Positions 1 to 7,005 of a DNA stretch of 9,532 nucleotides are shown here, piece by piece. Position numbers and translations under genes: made by a program. The notes beneath the pieces were generated by a model. The model saw only the letters and a program-made list of their open reading frames with translations. It made no database searches and had not been told where the DNA came from. Source of the DNA: Deltaproteobacteria bacterium (GTDB lineage: Bacteria; Desulfobacterota; JAFDIG01); NCBI GenBank assembly GCA_019308145.1, contig JAFDIG010000064.1, forward strand, positions 1 through 9,532, given 5' to 3'. Within the stretch, counting starts at the first letter, position 1. The number at the start of each line of letters is the position of its first letter.

Positions 1-218
1 GACAGCAGAGCAAGGCGAGAGGTAGTATATCCTCCTTCAATCTCTTCAGCAATGTCTTCGACTTCTGCACGAGAAATGAATTGATATCCAGTTGAAAAAA
101 GTTCTGGCAATACAACAATATCAGCTTTAGCTTTTTCTATCATGAATTCAACTATATCAATATTCTCTTTTACATGCCCAAATTTTGGATTAAACTGAAC
201 AACAGCAACCTTAATCAT
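1..218 (-). CDS. Carbon-nitrogen hydrolase (nitrilase superfamily), N-terminal part only
   Basis: This gene enters at base 218 and runs off the left edge, leaving 72 complete codons. The translation begins MIKVAVVQFNPKFG, the usual first beta strand of nitrilase-superfamily amidohydrolases. It continues to LPELFSTGY at residues 37-45, where Glu39 is the first residue of the Glu-Lys-Cys catalytic triad. The Lys and Cys lie outside the window. The family hydrolyses amides or nitriles in the cytoplasm; the substrate cannot be told from this fragment. Apolipoprotein N-acyltransferase (Lnt) is in the same superfamily but has several membrane segments before this domain, and none are present here. 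The ATG sits 13 bases after the waaA stop, with an AGAGG ribosome site at 230-226 and 7-base spacing, so it is probably co-transcribed with waaA. The fold call is firm; the specific enzyme is unknown. Confidence 0.87.
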   Translation of the reverse strand, partial: MIKVAVVQFNPKFGHVKENIDIVEFMIEKAKADIVVLPELFSTGYQFISRAEVEDIAEEIEGGYTTSRLALL

Positions 219-231
219 TATTTATCCTCTT

Positions 232-1542
232 TTAATTTTTTATTTTCTCTAATGGTTTTTTTAGAAAAGGCAATATACTTTCCACTGTTTTTAAAGTAGC
301 GCCTCTATTTTCTTTAACAATATTTAGCCCAGCCTCCCCTATAAGCTTTCTTTTTTTAGGATTTGATAGAATATCTTTGATATTTACGAAAAGAGAATCT
401 TCGTTATCTACTTGAATTCCACCCCTTTTTTTTAAGGTTAAATTTGCTATATCATAAAAATTTTCCATATAAGGGCCAAAGATTACAGGAACTCCGTAAG
501 CCATAGGTTCTAATATATTATGTCCACCAATAGGGACAAGGCTGCCTCCTACAAAAACAACTGTAGCTATACTATAAAAAGTTGTAAGTTCACCTAATGT
601 ATCAATTATTATTATCTCTGGCACAAAACTCTTCTGTATCTCTGTTTTTCTTGTCCATTTAATGCCATTTTTCTCTAAAATTTTCTCTACTTCAACTAAT
701 CTTTCCAAATGCCTGGGAGCTATTATTAAAACAAGATTTTTAAAAATTTTTTTCCATTTAGGAAAAAGTTTTACAAAAATTTCTTCTTCTTTATTATGAG
801 TTGAACCAGCTACTATAACAAAGGATGATAAAGAAAGATTTAGCGATTTAAAGATTTTCTCTTTTTCATCTTTAGAGATGTTAGCAACATTTAGATCAAA
901 TTTCATATTTCCTGTAACAATAACATTTTCTGGTTTTGCTCCTAATGTTTTTATTTTTTTAGCATCTGCTTTACTTTGCATTAAAAAAAGGGAGATCTTT
1001 TTTATGCAAGGTATAAAAAGCATACGTAATAACATATATCTTTTAAAAGATTTATTTGAGATACGTCCATTTATTAAAATTATTGGGATATTATTTTTAT
1101 GAGCTTCATTTATTAAGACTGGCCATATTTCTGTTTCTGCAATAAGGATTAATGAGGGTTTAAAACTATTTAATAACCTTTTTATAAAAGGAGGAGAATC
1201 AAATGGAAAAACTATTGGTGCATCAATATCATTAATATATTTTTTTGCTGTATTCCATCCTGTTTTTGTCATGGCTGAAAGAATGATCTTTGAGCTGGGA
1301 AATCTCTTTTTTAGCTCTGTTATTAATGGCTTTAACATCTTTATTTCGCCAACAGAAGCACCATGAATTAGAAAATTTTTCCCATCATTTTTTTTTATCC
1401 GATTGATTATCTCATCAGGGTAAATTCCTAATCTCTCTTTATATTCCTCTTCCTTTTCCTTTGATGAGAAATGGATAAAAAATGAAAAAAAAGTAAAAAA
1501 GAGAGCAGCAAAAGAAGAAAGGATTTTATAGATTGAAAACAT
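232..1542 (-). CDS. waaA: Kdo transferase (3-deoxy-D-manno-octulosonic acid transferase), GT30 family
   Basis: WaaA (KdtA) transfers Kdo from CMP-Kdo to the lipid A precursor on the cytoplasmic face of the inner membrane. The 436-residue protein has the normal family length. Residues 4-25 form one hydrophobic N-terminal membrane anchor. HGASVGE at 60-66 matches the conserved HxxSxGE motif, whose last Glu (66) is the expected catalytic base. AETEIWP (135-141), NGRIS (158-162), APRH (275-278), DTLGEL (314-319) and GGHNILEP (339-346) are all characteristic of the GT-B Kdo transferases and complete the CMP-Kdo site. The start ATG is preceded only by a weak purine stretch. The gene follows msbA by 122 A/T-rich bases and is followed at once by a nitrilase gene. 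No lpxK is next to it, although lpxK often is. How many Kdo residues it adds cannot be predicted. Confidence 0.97.
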   Translation of the reverse strand: MFSIYKILSSFAALFFTFFSFFIHFSSKEKEEEYKERLGIYPDEIINRIKKNDGKNFLIHGASVGEIKMLKPLITELKKRFPSSKIILSAMTKTGWNTAKKYINDIDAPIVFPFDSPPFIKRLLNSFKPSLILIAETEIWPVLINEAHKNNIPIILINGRISNKSFKRYMLLRMLFIPCIKKISLFLMQSKADAKKIKTLGAKPENVIVTGNMKFDLNVANISKDEKEKIFKSLNLSLSSFVIVAGSTHNKEEEIFVKLFPKWKKIFKNLVLIIAPRHLERLVEVEKILEKNGIKWTRKTEIQKSFVPEIIIIDTLGELTTFYSIATVVFVGGSLVPIGGHNILEPMAYGVPVIFGPYMENFYDIANLTLKKRGGIQVDNEDSLFVNIKDILSNPKKRKLIGEAGLNIVKENRGATLKTVESILPFLKKPLEKIKN

Positions 1543-1664
1543 ATGTTCTTATTTTTCTATTATTATTATTAATTATTTTATTCATTTTTTAACTATAGCC
1601 ATTCAAATTTTTTTATTATTTTTTATTTTTGAATTTATTAAACAGATTTTTCAGTATGAAACAT

Positions 1665-3434
1665 TTAGAAACGAGGCATTTCTTTTTCAACAATATTTTC
1701 AAAGGAATCTTTCTCTTGAGTAACAAACTGCAAATCATAAAGTTTTTTATAATATCCTTTTAATGCTAAAAGCTCTTCATGTGTTCCTTTTTCCACGATC
1801 TTCCCATTTTCTATTACAATAATCTTATCCGCATTTCTTATAGTTGAAAGTCTATGAGCTATTACAATAGAAGTACGATTTTTCATAAGATTATTTAAAG
1901 CTATTTGTACCTCCTTTTCTGATTCAGTATCAAGTGAAGATGTTGCCTCGTCAAGTATTAAAATGGGTGCATCTTTTAGGAGAGCACGAGCAATAGATAT
2001 TCGCTGTCTCTCCCCACCCGAAAGTTTTATTCCTGCTTCTCCTATTATGGTGTTGTAGCCTTTTGGAAGTTTCAGAATAAAGTCATGAGCATTAGCTGCT
2101 ATTGCTGCTTTTATAACTTCTTCATCATTTTTCTCGTGATTTCCATAAGCAATATTATTTCTAACAGTATCATTAAAAAGTATGGTTTGTTGTGTTACAA
2201 TAGCAATATTATCCCTAAGTGATCGGATGGTATAATCTCTAATATCTACACCATCTATAAGTATAGTTCCATGTTGTATATCATAGAATCTTGGGATAAG
2301 GTTTGCTATTGTGGTTTTACCTCCGCCACTCATACCAACTAACGCAATAGTTTCACCTCTTCTTACCTTAAAGTTGATATCTTTTAGAACCCACTCATCT
2401 TCATATTTAAATGAAACATTTTTGAATTCGATCCCCTCTTTGATACCTGAGAGATGAATAGCTCCTTCTTTGTCATGAATCCCTGGTTTTAAATCAAGAA
2501 TTTCAAAAACTCTCTTGCCAGCAGCCATGCCCTCTTGAATTATATTATTCATCTTGCTTATACTTTTTAAAGGTTGATACATCATAAAAAGAGCTGTAAC
2601 AAAGGAGAAGAAAGTTCCTGGCGTTACCTTTCCTTTGATTACTGCCATACCTCCAACTAATATAATCAATGCAGCACCAAGCCCTCCTAATGTTTCCATC
2701 ACGGGTGATGATAAAGCACGAATCGTTTGCCTTTTCATAATAATCTTAAATAACCGATGATTTTCTTCTGAAAACCGTTTGCTTTCATAATCTTCCATGT
2801 TAAAGGCTTTAACTATCCTGTTTCCTGAAATAGTTTCATGTAAAAGGGTTGTTATAGACCCCATCTTGATTTGGCTTTTTTTGCTAAATTTTCTTATTTT
2901 TTTTCCAAATTTAACTATTGGAATAATAGAAATAGGAAATATCATAAATGTTATTAATGCCCAATCCCATTTCTGATAAAATACTACAGCAATTAAACCT
3001 ATTATAGAAAAGGCATCTTTCATTACGCCTGTTAGTGCTTGTGAAACCATTCCTTGGATAAGGTTTACATCATTGGTGATCCTTGAGATAAGTATGCCTG
3101 TTGGGGTTTTTGTGAAAAAAGCGAGAGAAAGCTTTTGAATATGTTGATATAGACGATCCCTGATATCTGTTACCACTTTAAGGCCAACATAGCTCATAAG
3201 ATATGCTTGGCCAAATTGAGCTAACCCTTTTAATATTACTATGATCACAACAACTATGGGAATTAATTTTAACATAAGGATATTTTTTTCAATAAATATC
3301 CTGTCCATAGCAGGTTTAACTAAAAAGGGTATAGCAGAATTTAATGCACTGTAGAGGATCATGCAGATTACTGCTAAAATCAATTTAGATGTATACGGTT
3401 TTACAAAATTTAAAAGTCTTTTATATATACTCAT
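1665..3434 (-). CDS. msbA: Lipid A-flippase-type ABC exporter (MsbA-like), fused membrane and ATPase domains
   Basis: This is a 589-residue half-transporter of the type I exporter class that works as a homodimer in the inner membrane. Residues 15-310 hold the six-helix membrane domain, with clear hydrophobic stretches near 17-37, 56-76, 140-175 and 250-285. The ATPase domain is complete: A-loop Tyr344, Walker A GMSGGGKTT (367-375), Q-loop VTQQ (413-416), signature LSGGE (471-475), Walker B ILILDE (491-496), D-loop SSLD (499-502) and H-loop His527. Sequence alone does not separate lipid A flippases from other exporters of this class. The assignment to MsbA rests on its position between lpxB and waaA, a common arrangement for moving Kdo-lipid A across the membrane. 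The start ATG has a modest AAGAGA ribosome site just upstream. The 201-base leader before it contains several inverted repeats. Confidence 0.93.
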   Translation of the reverse strand: MSIYKRLLNFVKPYTSKLILAVICMILYSALNSAIPFLVKPAMDRIFIEKNILMLKLIPIVVVIIVILKGLAQFGQAYLMSYVGLKVVTDIRDRLYQHIQKLSLAFFTKTPTGILISRITNDVNLIQGMVSQALTGVMKDAFSIIGLIAVVFYQKWDWALITFMIFPISIIPIVKFGKKIRKFSKKSQIKMGSITTLLHETISGNRIVKAFNMEDYESKRFSEENHRLFKIIMKRQTIRALSSPVMETLGGLGAALIILVGGMAVIKGKVTPGTFFSFVTALFMMYQPLKSISKMNNIIQEGMAAGKRVFEILDLKPGIHDKEGAIHLSGIKEGIEFKNVSFKYEDEWVLKDINFKVRRGETIALVGMSGGGKTTIANLIPRFYDIQHGTILIDGVDIRDYTIRSLRDNIAIVTQQTILFNDTVRNNIAYGNHEKNDEEVIKAAIAANAHDFILKLPKGYNTIIGEAGIKLSGGERQRISIARALLKDAPILILDEATSSLDTESEKEVQIALNNLMKNRTSIVIAHRLSTIRNADKIIVIENGKIVEKGTHEELLALKGYYKKLYDLQFVTQEKDSFENIVEKEMPRF

Positions 3435-3442
3435 GATCTCTT

Positions 3443-3479
3443 AATTAGTTCACGCTGAAAAATAAAGTATTAACTAATT
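3443..3479. repeat. Imperfectly spaced inverted repeat in the msbA leader
   Basis: The arms AATTAGTT (3443-3450) and AACTAATT (3472-3479) are perfect reverse complements separated by 21 bases. In the msbA transcript the 3' arm lies directly before the AAGAGA ribosome site and the ATG, so folding could affect initiation. The bases GAACTAATTAAG read on the minus strand here also occur exactly in the fabF 3' inverted repeat. The stem is short and A/T-rich, so its role is uncertain. Confidence 0.4.
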
Positions 3480-3582
3480 CAAATTAAAAATTTTAGAAAA
3501 TATTGATCAAAAAATCTCAAAATTAGATTAACATTAGTCAATCATGATAAATAAATATAAAAAATAAAGTCTTCCCTTTTGT

Positions 3583-3607
3583 TTTATGCTGACTTAGTCA
3601 GCATAAA
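3583..3607. repeat. 25-base near-perfect palindrome between lpxB and msbA
   Basis: The arms TTTATGCTGACT (3583-3594) and AGTCAGCATAAA (3596-3607) are exact reverse complements around a single central T (3595). Almost no loop remains at full pairing, so as RNA it would form a shorter stem with a small loop. As DNA it has the two-fold symmetry of an operator for a dimeric repressor. It lies 29 bases beyond the lpxB stop and about 150 bases before msbA. No clean T-run follows at once on either strand, so a simple intrinsic terminator is less likely than an operator or an RNA 3'-end stem. Confidence 0.7.
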
Positions 3608-3610
3608 CGT

Positions 3611-3641
3611 AATTAGTCGGTTTTTCTTATATGGACTAATT
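3611..3641. repeat. Inverted repeat with the lpxB stop codon in one arm
   Basis: The arms AATTAGTC (3611-3618) and GACTAATT (3634-3641) are perfect reverse complements with a 15-base loop. The lpxB TAG stop codon (3638-3636) is inside one arm. With the 25-base palindrome just beyond, it gives the lpxB transcript two tandem stem-loops. The layout parallels the stop-containing hairpin after fabF. It may serve in 3'-end stabilisation, attenuation or weak termination before msbA; none of these is shown by sequence alone. Confidence 0.5.
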
Positions 3642-4769
3642 AATCATATTTATTACTACCCTGGCTGCCCTTTCAGATGCTCCTGGGGGACCTAAAAGGG
3701 AGCGAATTTCTTGTAAACTATTTTTTACTTTCAAGTAATATTTTTTATCCTTTAAAAATCTTTCTGCTTCTTTAGCAATTTTTAGGGGATTAGCTTGATT
3801 TTGTAATAGCTCTGGAACGATCATTTTATTAGCTAAAATATTTACCAAACCAATCATAGGTATTTTTAAAAGCATGCGACCTAAAAGATAGCTTAAAAAG
3901 GAAAGCTTGTAAATAATAATCATTGGTTTTGAGAGAATAGCTGCTTCCAGTGTAGCAGTCCCTGAAGCAGTAATAATGAGTTTAGCTACATATATGCTAT
4001 TATATGTATCATTTTCCACTATTTTTATTTTTAAATTATTTTTTGGGATATACCTTTGCAATTCTATTTTTGAAATAGTAGGTGCAATAGGTATAATGAA
4101 TTGAAGATTTGAAAATTTTTTTGCGATTTTGTTTGCAGCAAGAATCATTATTGGTAAAAGTCTCTTTACTTCATTTGTTCGGCTACCTGGCATAAGAGTA
4201 ATGGTGATTATATCAGGATTAAGCCCCCATTTTAAAAGGATATCCTTTTGATTTTCAGCATGTTTTACCAGATCAATAAGAGGATGACCAACAAAAGCAA
4301 CATCAACACCATATTCTTTATAAATGGGTTCTTCAAAAGGAAGTATTACGATCATTTTATCTACAAATTTTGCAATGGTTTTTATTCTTCCTTTACGCCA
4401 TGCCCATATTTGTGGACTAATATAATAAAGTACTGGTATTTTAAGTTTTTTTGCTACTTTTGCGATTCTCAAGTTAAAATCAGGAAAATCTATAAGGATC
4501 AACAATTTTGGTCTTCTTTTTTTTAGAGCCTTTTTTGTTTCTTTTAAAGCCAAATATATATTTTTTAGTTTGCCAACAAGTTCTGTAAGTCCTGTAACTG
4601 CTAATTCTTTAGAGTCTATTAAGATTTCTACACGGGCTTTTTTTGTCTTTTCCCCTCCAATACCAAAAAAATGATAGGAAGGATTAAGCGCCATTATTTT
4701 TTCTACTAAATTAGCAGCATATAAATCACCTGAAGCTTCACCTGCAATAATCATTATCTCATTTCTCAT
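3636..4769 (-). CDS. lpxB: Lipid-A-disaccharide synthase, GT19 family
   Basis: LpxB joins UDP-2,3-diacylglucosamine and lipid X (2,3-diacylglucosamine 1-phosphate), releasing UDP, to form the beta-1,6 disaccharide of lipid A. It acts as a peripheral enzyme on the cytoplasmic face of the inner membrane. The protein is 377 residues, normal for the family. Diagnostic motifs are GEASGD (10-15), IDFPDFN (93-99) with the conserved Asp98 region, SPQIWAWR (118-125), GHPL (161-164), MPGSR (193-197) and ASGTATLE (268-275), followed by VPELLQ (318-323). An in-frame stop immediately upstream limits the start to ATG 4769 or the second Met at 4754. The first has no clear ribosome site; the second has GAGAA eight bases upstream and would still leave GEASGD intact. 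The HAD gene ends 49 bases upstream, and a TATAAT-like box lies at 4796-4791. Confidence 0.97.
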   Translation of the reverse strand: MRNEIMIIAGEASGDLYAANLVEKIMALNPSYHFFGIGGEKTKKARVEILIDSKELAVTGLTELVGKLKNIYLALKETKKALKKRRPKLLILIDFPDFNLRIAKVAKKLKIPVLYYISPQIWAWRKGRIKTIAKFVDKMIVILPFEEPIYKEYGVDVAFVGHPLIDLVKHAENQKDILLKWGLNPDIITITLMPGSRTNEVKRLLPIMILAANKIAKKFSNLQFIIPIAPTISKIELQRYIPKNNLKIKIVENDTYNSIYVAKLIITASGTATLEAAILSKPMIIIYKLSFLSYLLGRMLLKIPMIGLVNILANKMIVPELLQNQANPLKIAKEAERFLKDKKYYLKVKNSLQEIRSLLGPPGASERAARVVINMIN

Positions 4770-4818
4770 ATTTTAACCAAAATATAATAAATTATAGTTT
4801 AAGTTCATAATGTTTAAA

Positions 4819-5478
4819 TTATGGAATTACTTGAAAAAGATCCCCAATATCTGGAATAATATAATCCGCTCCTTCTTTTTTAAGGGTTTCAAAAGAACCA
4901 GAACCTGAAAGAACTCCAACTGTTATCATACCTAATTTTTTCCCAGCTACAATATCCATTGGGTGATCACCTACCATTATACATTCTTTAGGTTCAATTT
5001 CAAACTTCTTTATTACCTTTAGAAGATGAAAGGGATGAGGTTTTACTTTTTTAATTCTTTCCCTTGGTAAAAATATATCAGAATAAAGCTCTATTTCTGG
5101 AAAAATTGTTAAAACTGCTTGTTCACAATTTCTGGTAATTACACCTATAAGTATATTTTTTGCTTTCAGTTTTTTCATAACTGGAAGGGTTTGAGGGAAT
5201 AAAAAGCTATCTTTAGCTGCTTTTATCTCCATTGAAATCATTGTATTTTCAGCATCTTTTAGGAAAAAAGATTTTTTCTCTGCTGGAATGATTTTTGAGG
5301 CCTCTTCAATCTTTTCAATAATGTATTTCTCTTTAAATTTATCTGGATCAAGACTATAAGCGGAGATTAGTTTATTTATTTTATTTCTCATATCATTAAA
5401 ATTTATATTGAGATGGGCTAAGGTGCCATCAAAATCAAATATAACGCCTTTTATCTGAATTTTTTCTATTTTTTTCAT
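4819..5478 (-). CDS. HAD-superfamily phosphatase, phosphoglycolate phosphatase-like
   Basis: This 219-residue cytoplasmic protein has the full HAD set. Motif I is DFDGT, with nucleophile Asp15 and acid/base Asp17. Motif II is ITRN with Thr115. The motif III Lys is in KPHP (Lys146). Motif IV is GDHPMD, with Asp171 and Asp175 for magnesium binding. A helical insert at about 22-95 is a C1 cap, as in the Gph/phosphoglycolate phosphatase branch. This argues against KdsC, the Kdo-8-phosphate phosphatase, which has no cap domain. The substrate is therefore not determined; small phosphorylated sugars or acids are likely. It lies 49 bases upstream of lpxB and probably shares its transcript. About 166 A/T-rich bases separate it from fabF. 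The ATG has no good Shine-Dalgarno sequence, which may mean weak translation or a different initiation mode. Confidence 0.88.
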   Translation of the reverse strand: MKKIEKIQIKGVIFDFDGTLAHLNINFNDMRNKINKLISAYSLDPDKFKEKYIIEKIEEASKIIPAEKKSFFLKDAENTMISMEIKAAKDSFLFPQTLPVMKKLKAKNILIGVITRNCEQAVLTIFPEIELYSDIFLPRERIKKVKPHPFHLLKVIKKFEIEPKECIMVGDHPMDIVAGKKLGMITVGVLSGSGSFETLKKEGADYIIPDIGDLFQVIP

Positions 5479-5527
5479 TTTTGATAGGAAAATCTTAAAA
5501 AAAGGAATTTTTATCTTGAGGAACTCA

Positions 5528-5552
5528 TAAAAATAAAAATTTTTTATTTTTA
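5528..5552. repeat. A/T-only palindrome upstream of the HAD gene
   Basis: TAAAAATAAAAA (5528-5539) and TTTTTATTTTTA (5541-5552) are exact reverse complements around one T (5540). The element is pure A/T, about 50 bases before the HAD start. Such symmetry can arise by chance in DNA of this composition. It could also act as an A-tract bend or a promoter UP-like element. Confidence 0.45.
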
Positions 5553-5608
5553 ACTCTTGACTTTTTGACCTTTATTAAAATTGTGGGACAAATGAGCTGC
5601 TATTATTA

Positions 5609-5647
5609 TAATTAGTTCGTATTCTATTTCTCAATACGAACTAATTA
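5609..5647. repeat. 15-bp inverted repeat containing the fabF stop codon
   Basis: TAATTAGTTCGTATT (5609-5623) and AATACGAACTAATTA (5633-5647) are perfect 15-base arms around a 9-base loop. The fabF TAA stop (5647-5645) is the outermost triplet of one arm. In the fabF transcript the hairpin is followed by UAAUAAUAG rather than a run of U, so it is not a canonical intrinsic terminator for fabF. On the plus strand the stem is followed within five bases by a T-rich run (5652-5660), so it could stop antisense transcription entering fabF. It may also protect the mRNA 3' end. Confidence 0.75.
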
Positions 5648-6937
5648 AGTATATTTTTTTAATACGATAACAGAATTTAATCCACCAAATCCCAGAGAGT
5701 TTGAAATAGCTATATTGATATTTTGTTCTCTTTTAACATTTGGTACATAATCGAGATCGCATTCAGGATCAGGGAATTCATAATTAATAGTAGGAGGTAT
5801 AACAGAATATTTTAATGCAAAAGCTGTGGCAATTGCCTCCACTGCCCCTGCTGCTCCTATTAAATGTGCGGTTGTAGATTTTGTTGAGCTTACAGGAATT
5901 TTATATGCTCTTTTCCCAAATAGTTTTTTTATTGCTTTTGTTTCTACCCTATCATTATGTCTGGTTGATGTTCCATGAGCATTAATATAATCAACATCGT
6001 TTATTGAAATATTTGCATCTTTTAACGCTACTCTCATTGCCTGCACAATAGGATCAGCCTCAGGATCAGGATGTGTTAGGTGAAAGGCATCAGCTGTTAT
6101 ACCACATCCTATAACCTCTGCATATATTTTAGCTTTTCTTGCAATTGCATGCTCCAGTCTTTCTAAAACCATAATTCCAGCACCTTCACCCATAACAAAA
6201 CCATCTCTTTCTCTATCAAAAGGACGACATGCATGAAGGGGATCATCGTTTCTGGTTGACATAGCTCTTAATGCAATAAAACCGCCAAAAACGTATGGAG
6301 TAATACAAGCATCGACCCCTCCCACAAGCATGATATCCTCTTCTCCATGGAGAAGATAATGGTATCCTGTTATAAGCCCATCTGTTCCTGAAGCACACGC
6401 AGCTGAAACACAATAGTTTATTCCTTTTAAGTTAAATTTGGTTGCAACATTAGAAGCTACAGAACTTATATATATATGCGGCAAAGCAAAAGGGGTGATT
6501 CTTTTGGGACCTCTATTTTTTAAGAGTATTTCATGGTATTTTTCCATTAAATCCATATTTTCTACGCTAACCCCTAAGATCGCTCCTATCTTATAAGGAT
6601 CGAGGTCCTCTATAACATATTGGCCTCCTGGGATTTTATTATCGTGATAAGTCAGAGAAAAGCCAGCATCTTCAAGAGCCATTTTACTTGCAGCTAATGC
6701 GAATTGAGCGGTTCTACCTAAATGTTTAAGGTCTTTACTTGCATGAATAAAATCGATTAAGTTAAAATTATCAACAGGGGCTGCAATTCTACATTTGTAT
6801 TGACTCATATCATAACCAGGAAATTCAATATTTTTTACATTGCTTTTCCCTAACAATACGGCATCCCAAAAAGTCTCTTTTGTCATGCCGACTGGTGTTA
6901 TTAATCCTACGCCAGTAATAACTATTCTTGGTTTAAT
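5645..6937 (-). CDS. fabF: Beta-ketoacyl-ACP synthase II (FabF-type), probable ATT start
   Basis: FabF condenses malonyl-ACP with acyl-ACP in type II fatty-acid elongation. The first ATG (6886) would give 413 residues but would cut off the conserved N-terminal beta strand. The same open frame continues upstream as IKPRIVITGVGLITPVGM, which matches the normal FabF N-terminus when the first codon, ATT at 6937-6935, is read as Met. No ATG, GTG or TTG occurs between the in-frame stop at 6976-6974 and that point. GGGAGG at 6952-6947 sits nine bases before the ATT. In this 430-residue reading the Cys-His-His triad is intact: Cys181 (AACAS), His321 (NAHGTST) and His358, with Lys353 in STKSTTAH. The gating Phe417 is in SLGFGG. 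An insert near residues 95-110 and STTAH where STKSMTGH is usual make it a divergent member. It follows tatC by 68 bases. A specialised ketosynthase role cannot be excluded. Confidence 0.9.
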   Translation of the reverse strand: MKPRIVITGVGLITPVGMTKETFWDAVLLGKSNVKNIEFPGYDMSQYKCRIAAPVDNFNLIDFIHASKDLKHLGRTAQFALAASKMALEDAGFSLTYHDNKIPGGQYVIEDLDPYKIGAILGVSVENMDLMEKYHEILLKNRGPKRITPFALPHIYISSVASNVATKFNLKGINYCVSAACASGTDGLITGYHYLLHGEEDIMLVGGVDACITPYVFGGFIALRAMSTRNDDPLHACRPFDRERDGFVMGEGAGIMVLERLEHAIARKAKIYAEVIGCGITADAFHLTHPDPEADPIVQAMRVALKDANISINDVDYINAHGTSTRHNDRVETKAIKKLFGKRAYKIPVSSTKSTTAHLIGAAGAVEAIATAFALKYSVIPPTINYEFPDPECDLDYVPNVKREQNINIAISNSLGFGGLNSVIVLKKYT

Positions 6938-6946
6938 CTTTGAATA

Positions 6947-6952
6947 CCTCCC
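6947..6952 (-). promoter_or_regulatory. Shine-Dalgarno site that decides the fabF start
   Basis: The transcript reads GGGAGG here, a strong anti-16S match, nine bases before an ATT codon (6937-6935). It is 60 bases before the first ATG at 6886, far too distant to serve it. The position therefore supports initiation at the ATT. Confidence 0.75.
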
Positions 6953-6975
6953 GTAAAAATTTTTTAAAATTTTTT

Positions 6976-7002
6976 ATTATATAAAAAATTAAGATTTTGC
7001 AA
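6976..7002 (-). promoter_or_regulatory. Possible internal promoter for fabF
   Basis: TTGCAA (7002-6997) and a perfect TATAAT (6981-6976) are separated by 15 bases, shorter than the usual 17. The predicted start would lie about 30 bases before the fabF ATT codon, leaving room for the GGGAGG site. The -10 box overlaps an A/T-only inverted repeat (arms 6968-6977 and 6981-6990). The A/T-rich background makes chance matches common. Confidence 0.33.
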
Positions 7003-7005
7003 CTA

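Noticed and set aside
878..1102. Open frame of 74 codons on the plus strand
   Set aside because: It lies wholly inside waaA on the opposite strand, has no recognisable domain and no ribosome site, and the waaA motifs are unbroken across it.
1543..1664. A promoter or terminator between msbA and waaA
   Set aside because: The stretch is almost entirely A/T with a TATAGT-like box but no matching -35, and a weak 7-base inverted repeat (1601-1607 with 1628-1634); nothing rises above background.
3441..3643. Whole lpxB-msbA gap as a complete transposable MITE
   Set aside because: The terminal inverted pair is only about 9-10 A/T-rich bases and I see no clear flanking target duplication, so only the repeat observation is reported.
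4248..4526. Open frame of 92 codons on the plus strand
   Set aside because: It is antisense to the conserved core of lpxB, with a composition dominated by Phe, Tyr, Lys and Asn as expected of an A/T-rich shadow frame.
5557..5585. Plus-strand TTGACT with A/T-rich sequence downstream as a promoter
   Set aside because: There is no good -10 box at 16-18 bases, and no plus-strand gene follows.
6968..6990. A/T-only 10-bp inverted repeat between tatC and fabF as a terminator
   Set aside because: The stem has no G-C pairs and no distinct U-run after it, and the DNA here is nearly pure A/T, so pairing by chance is likely.
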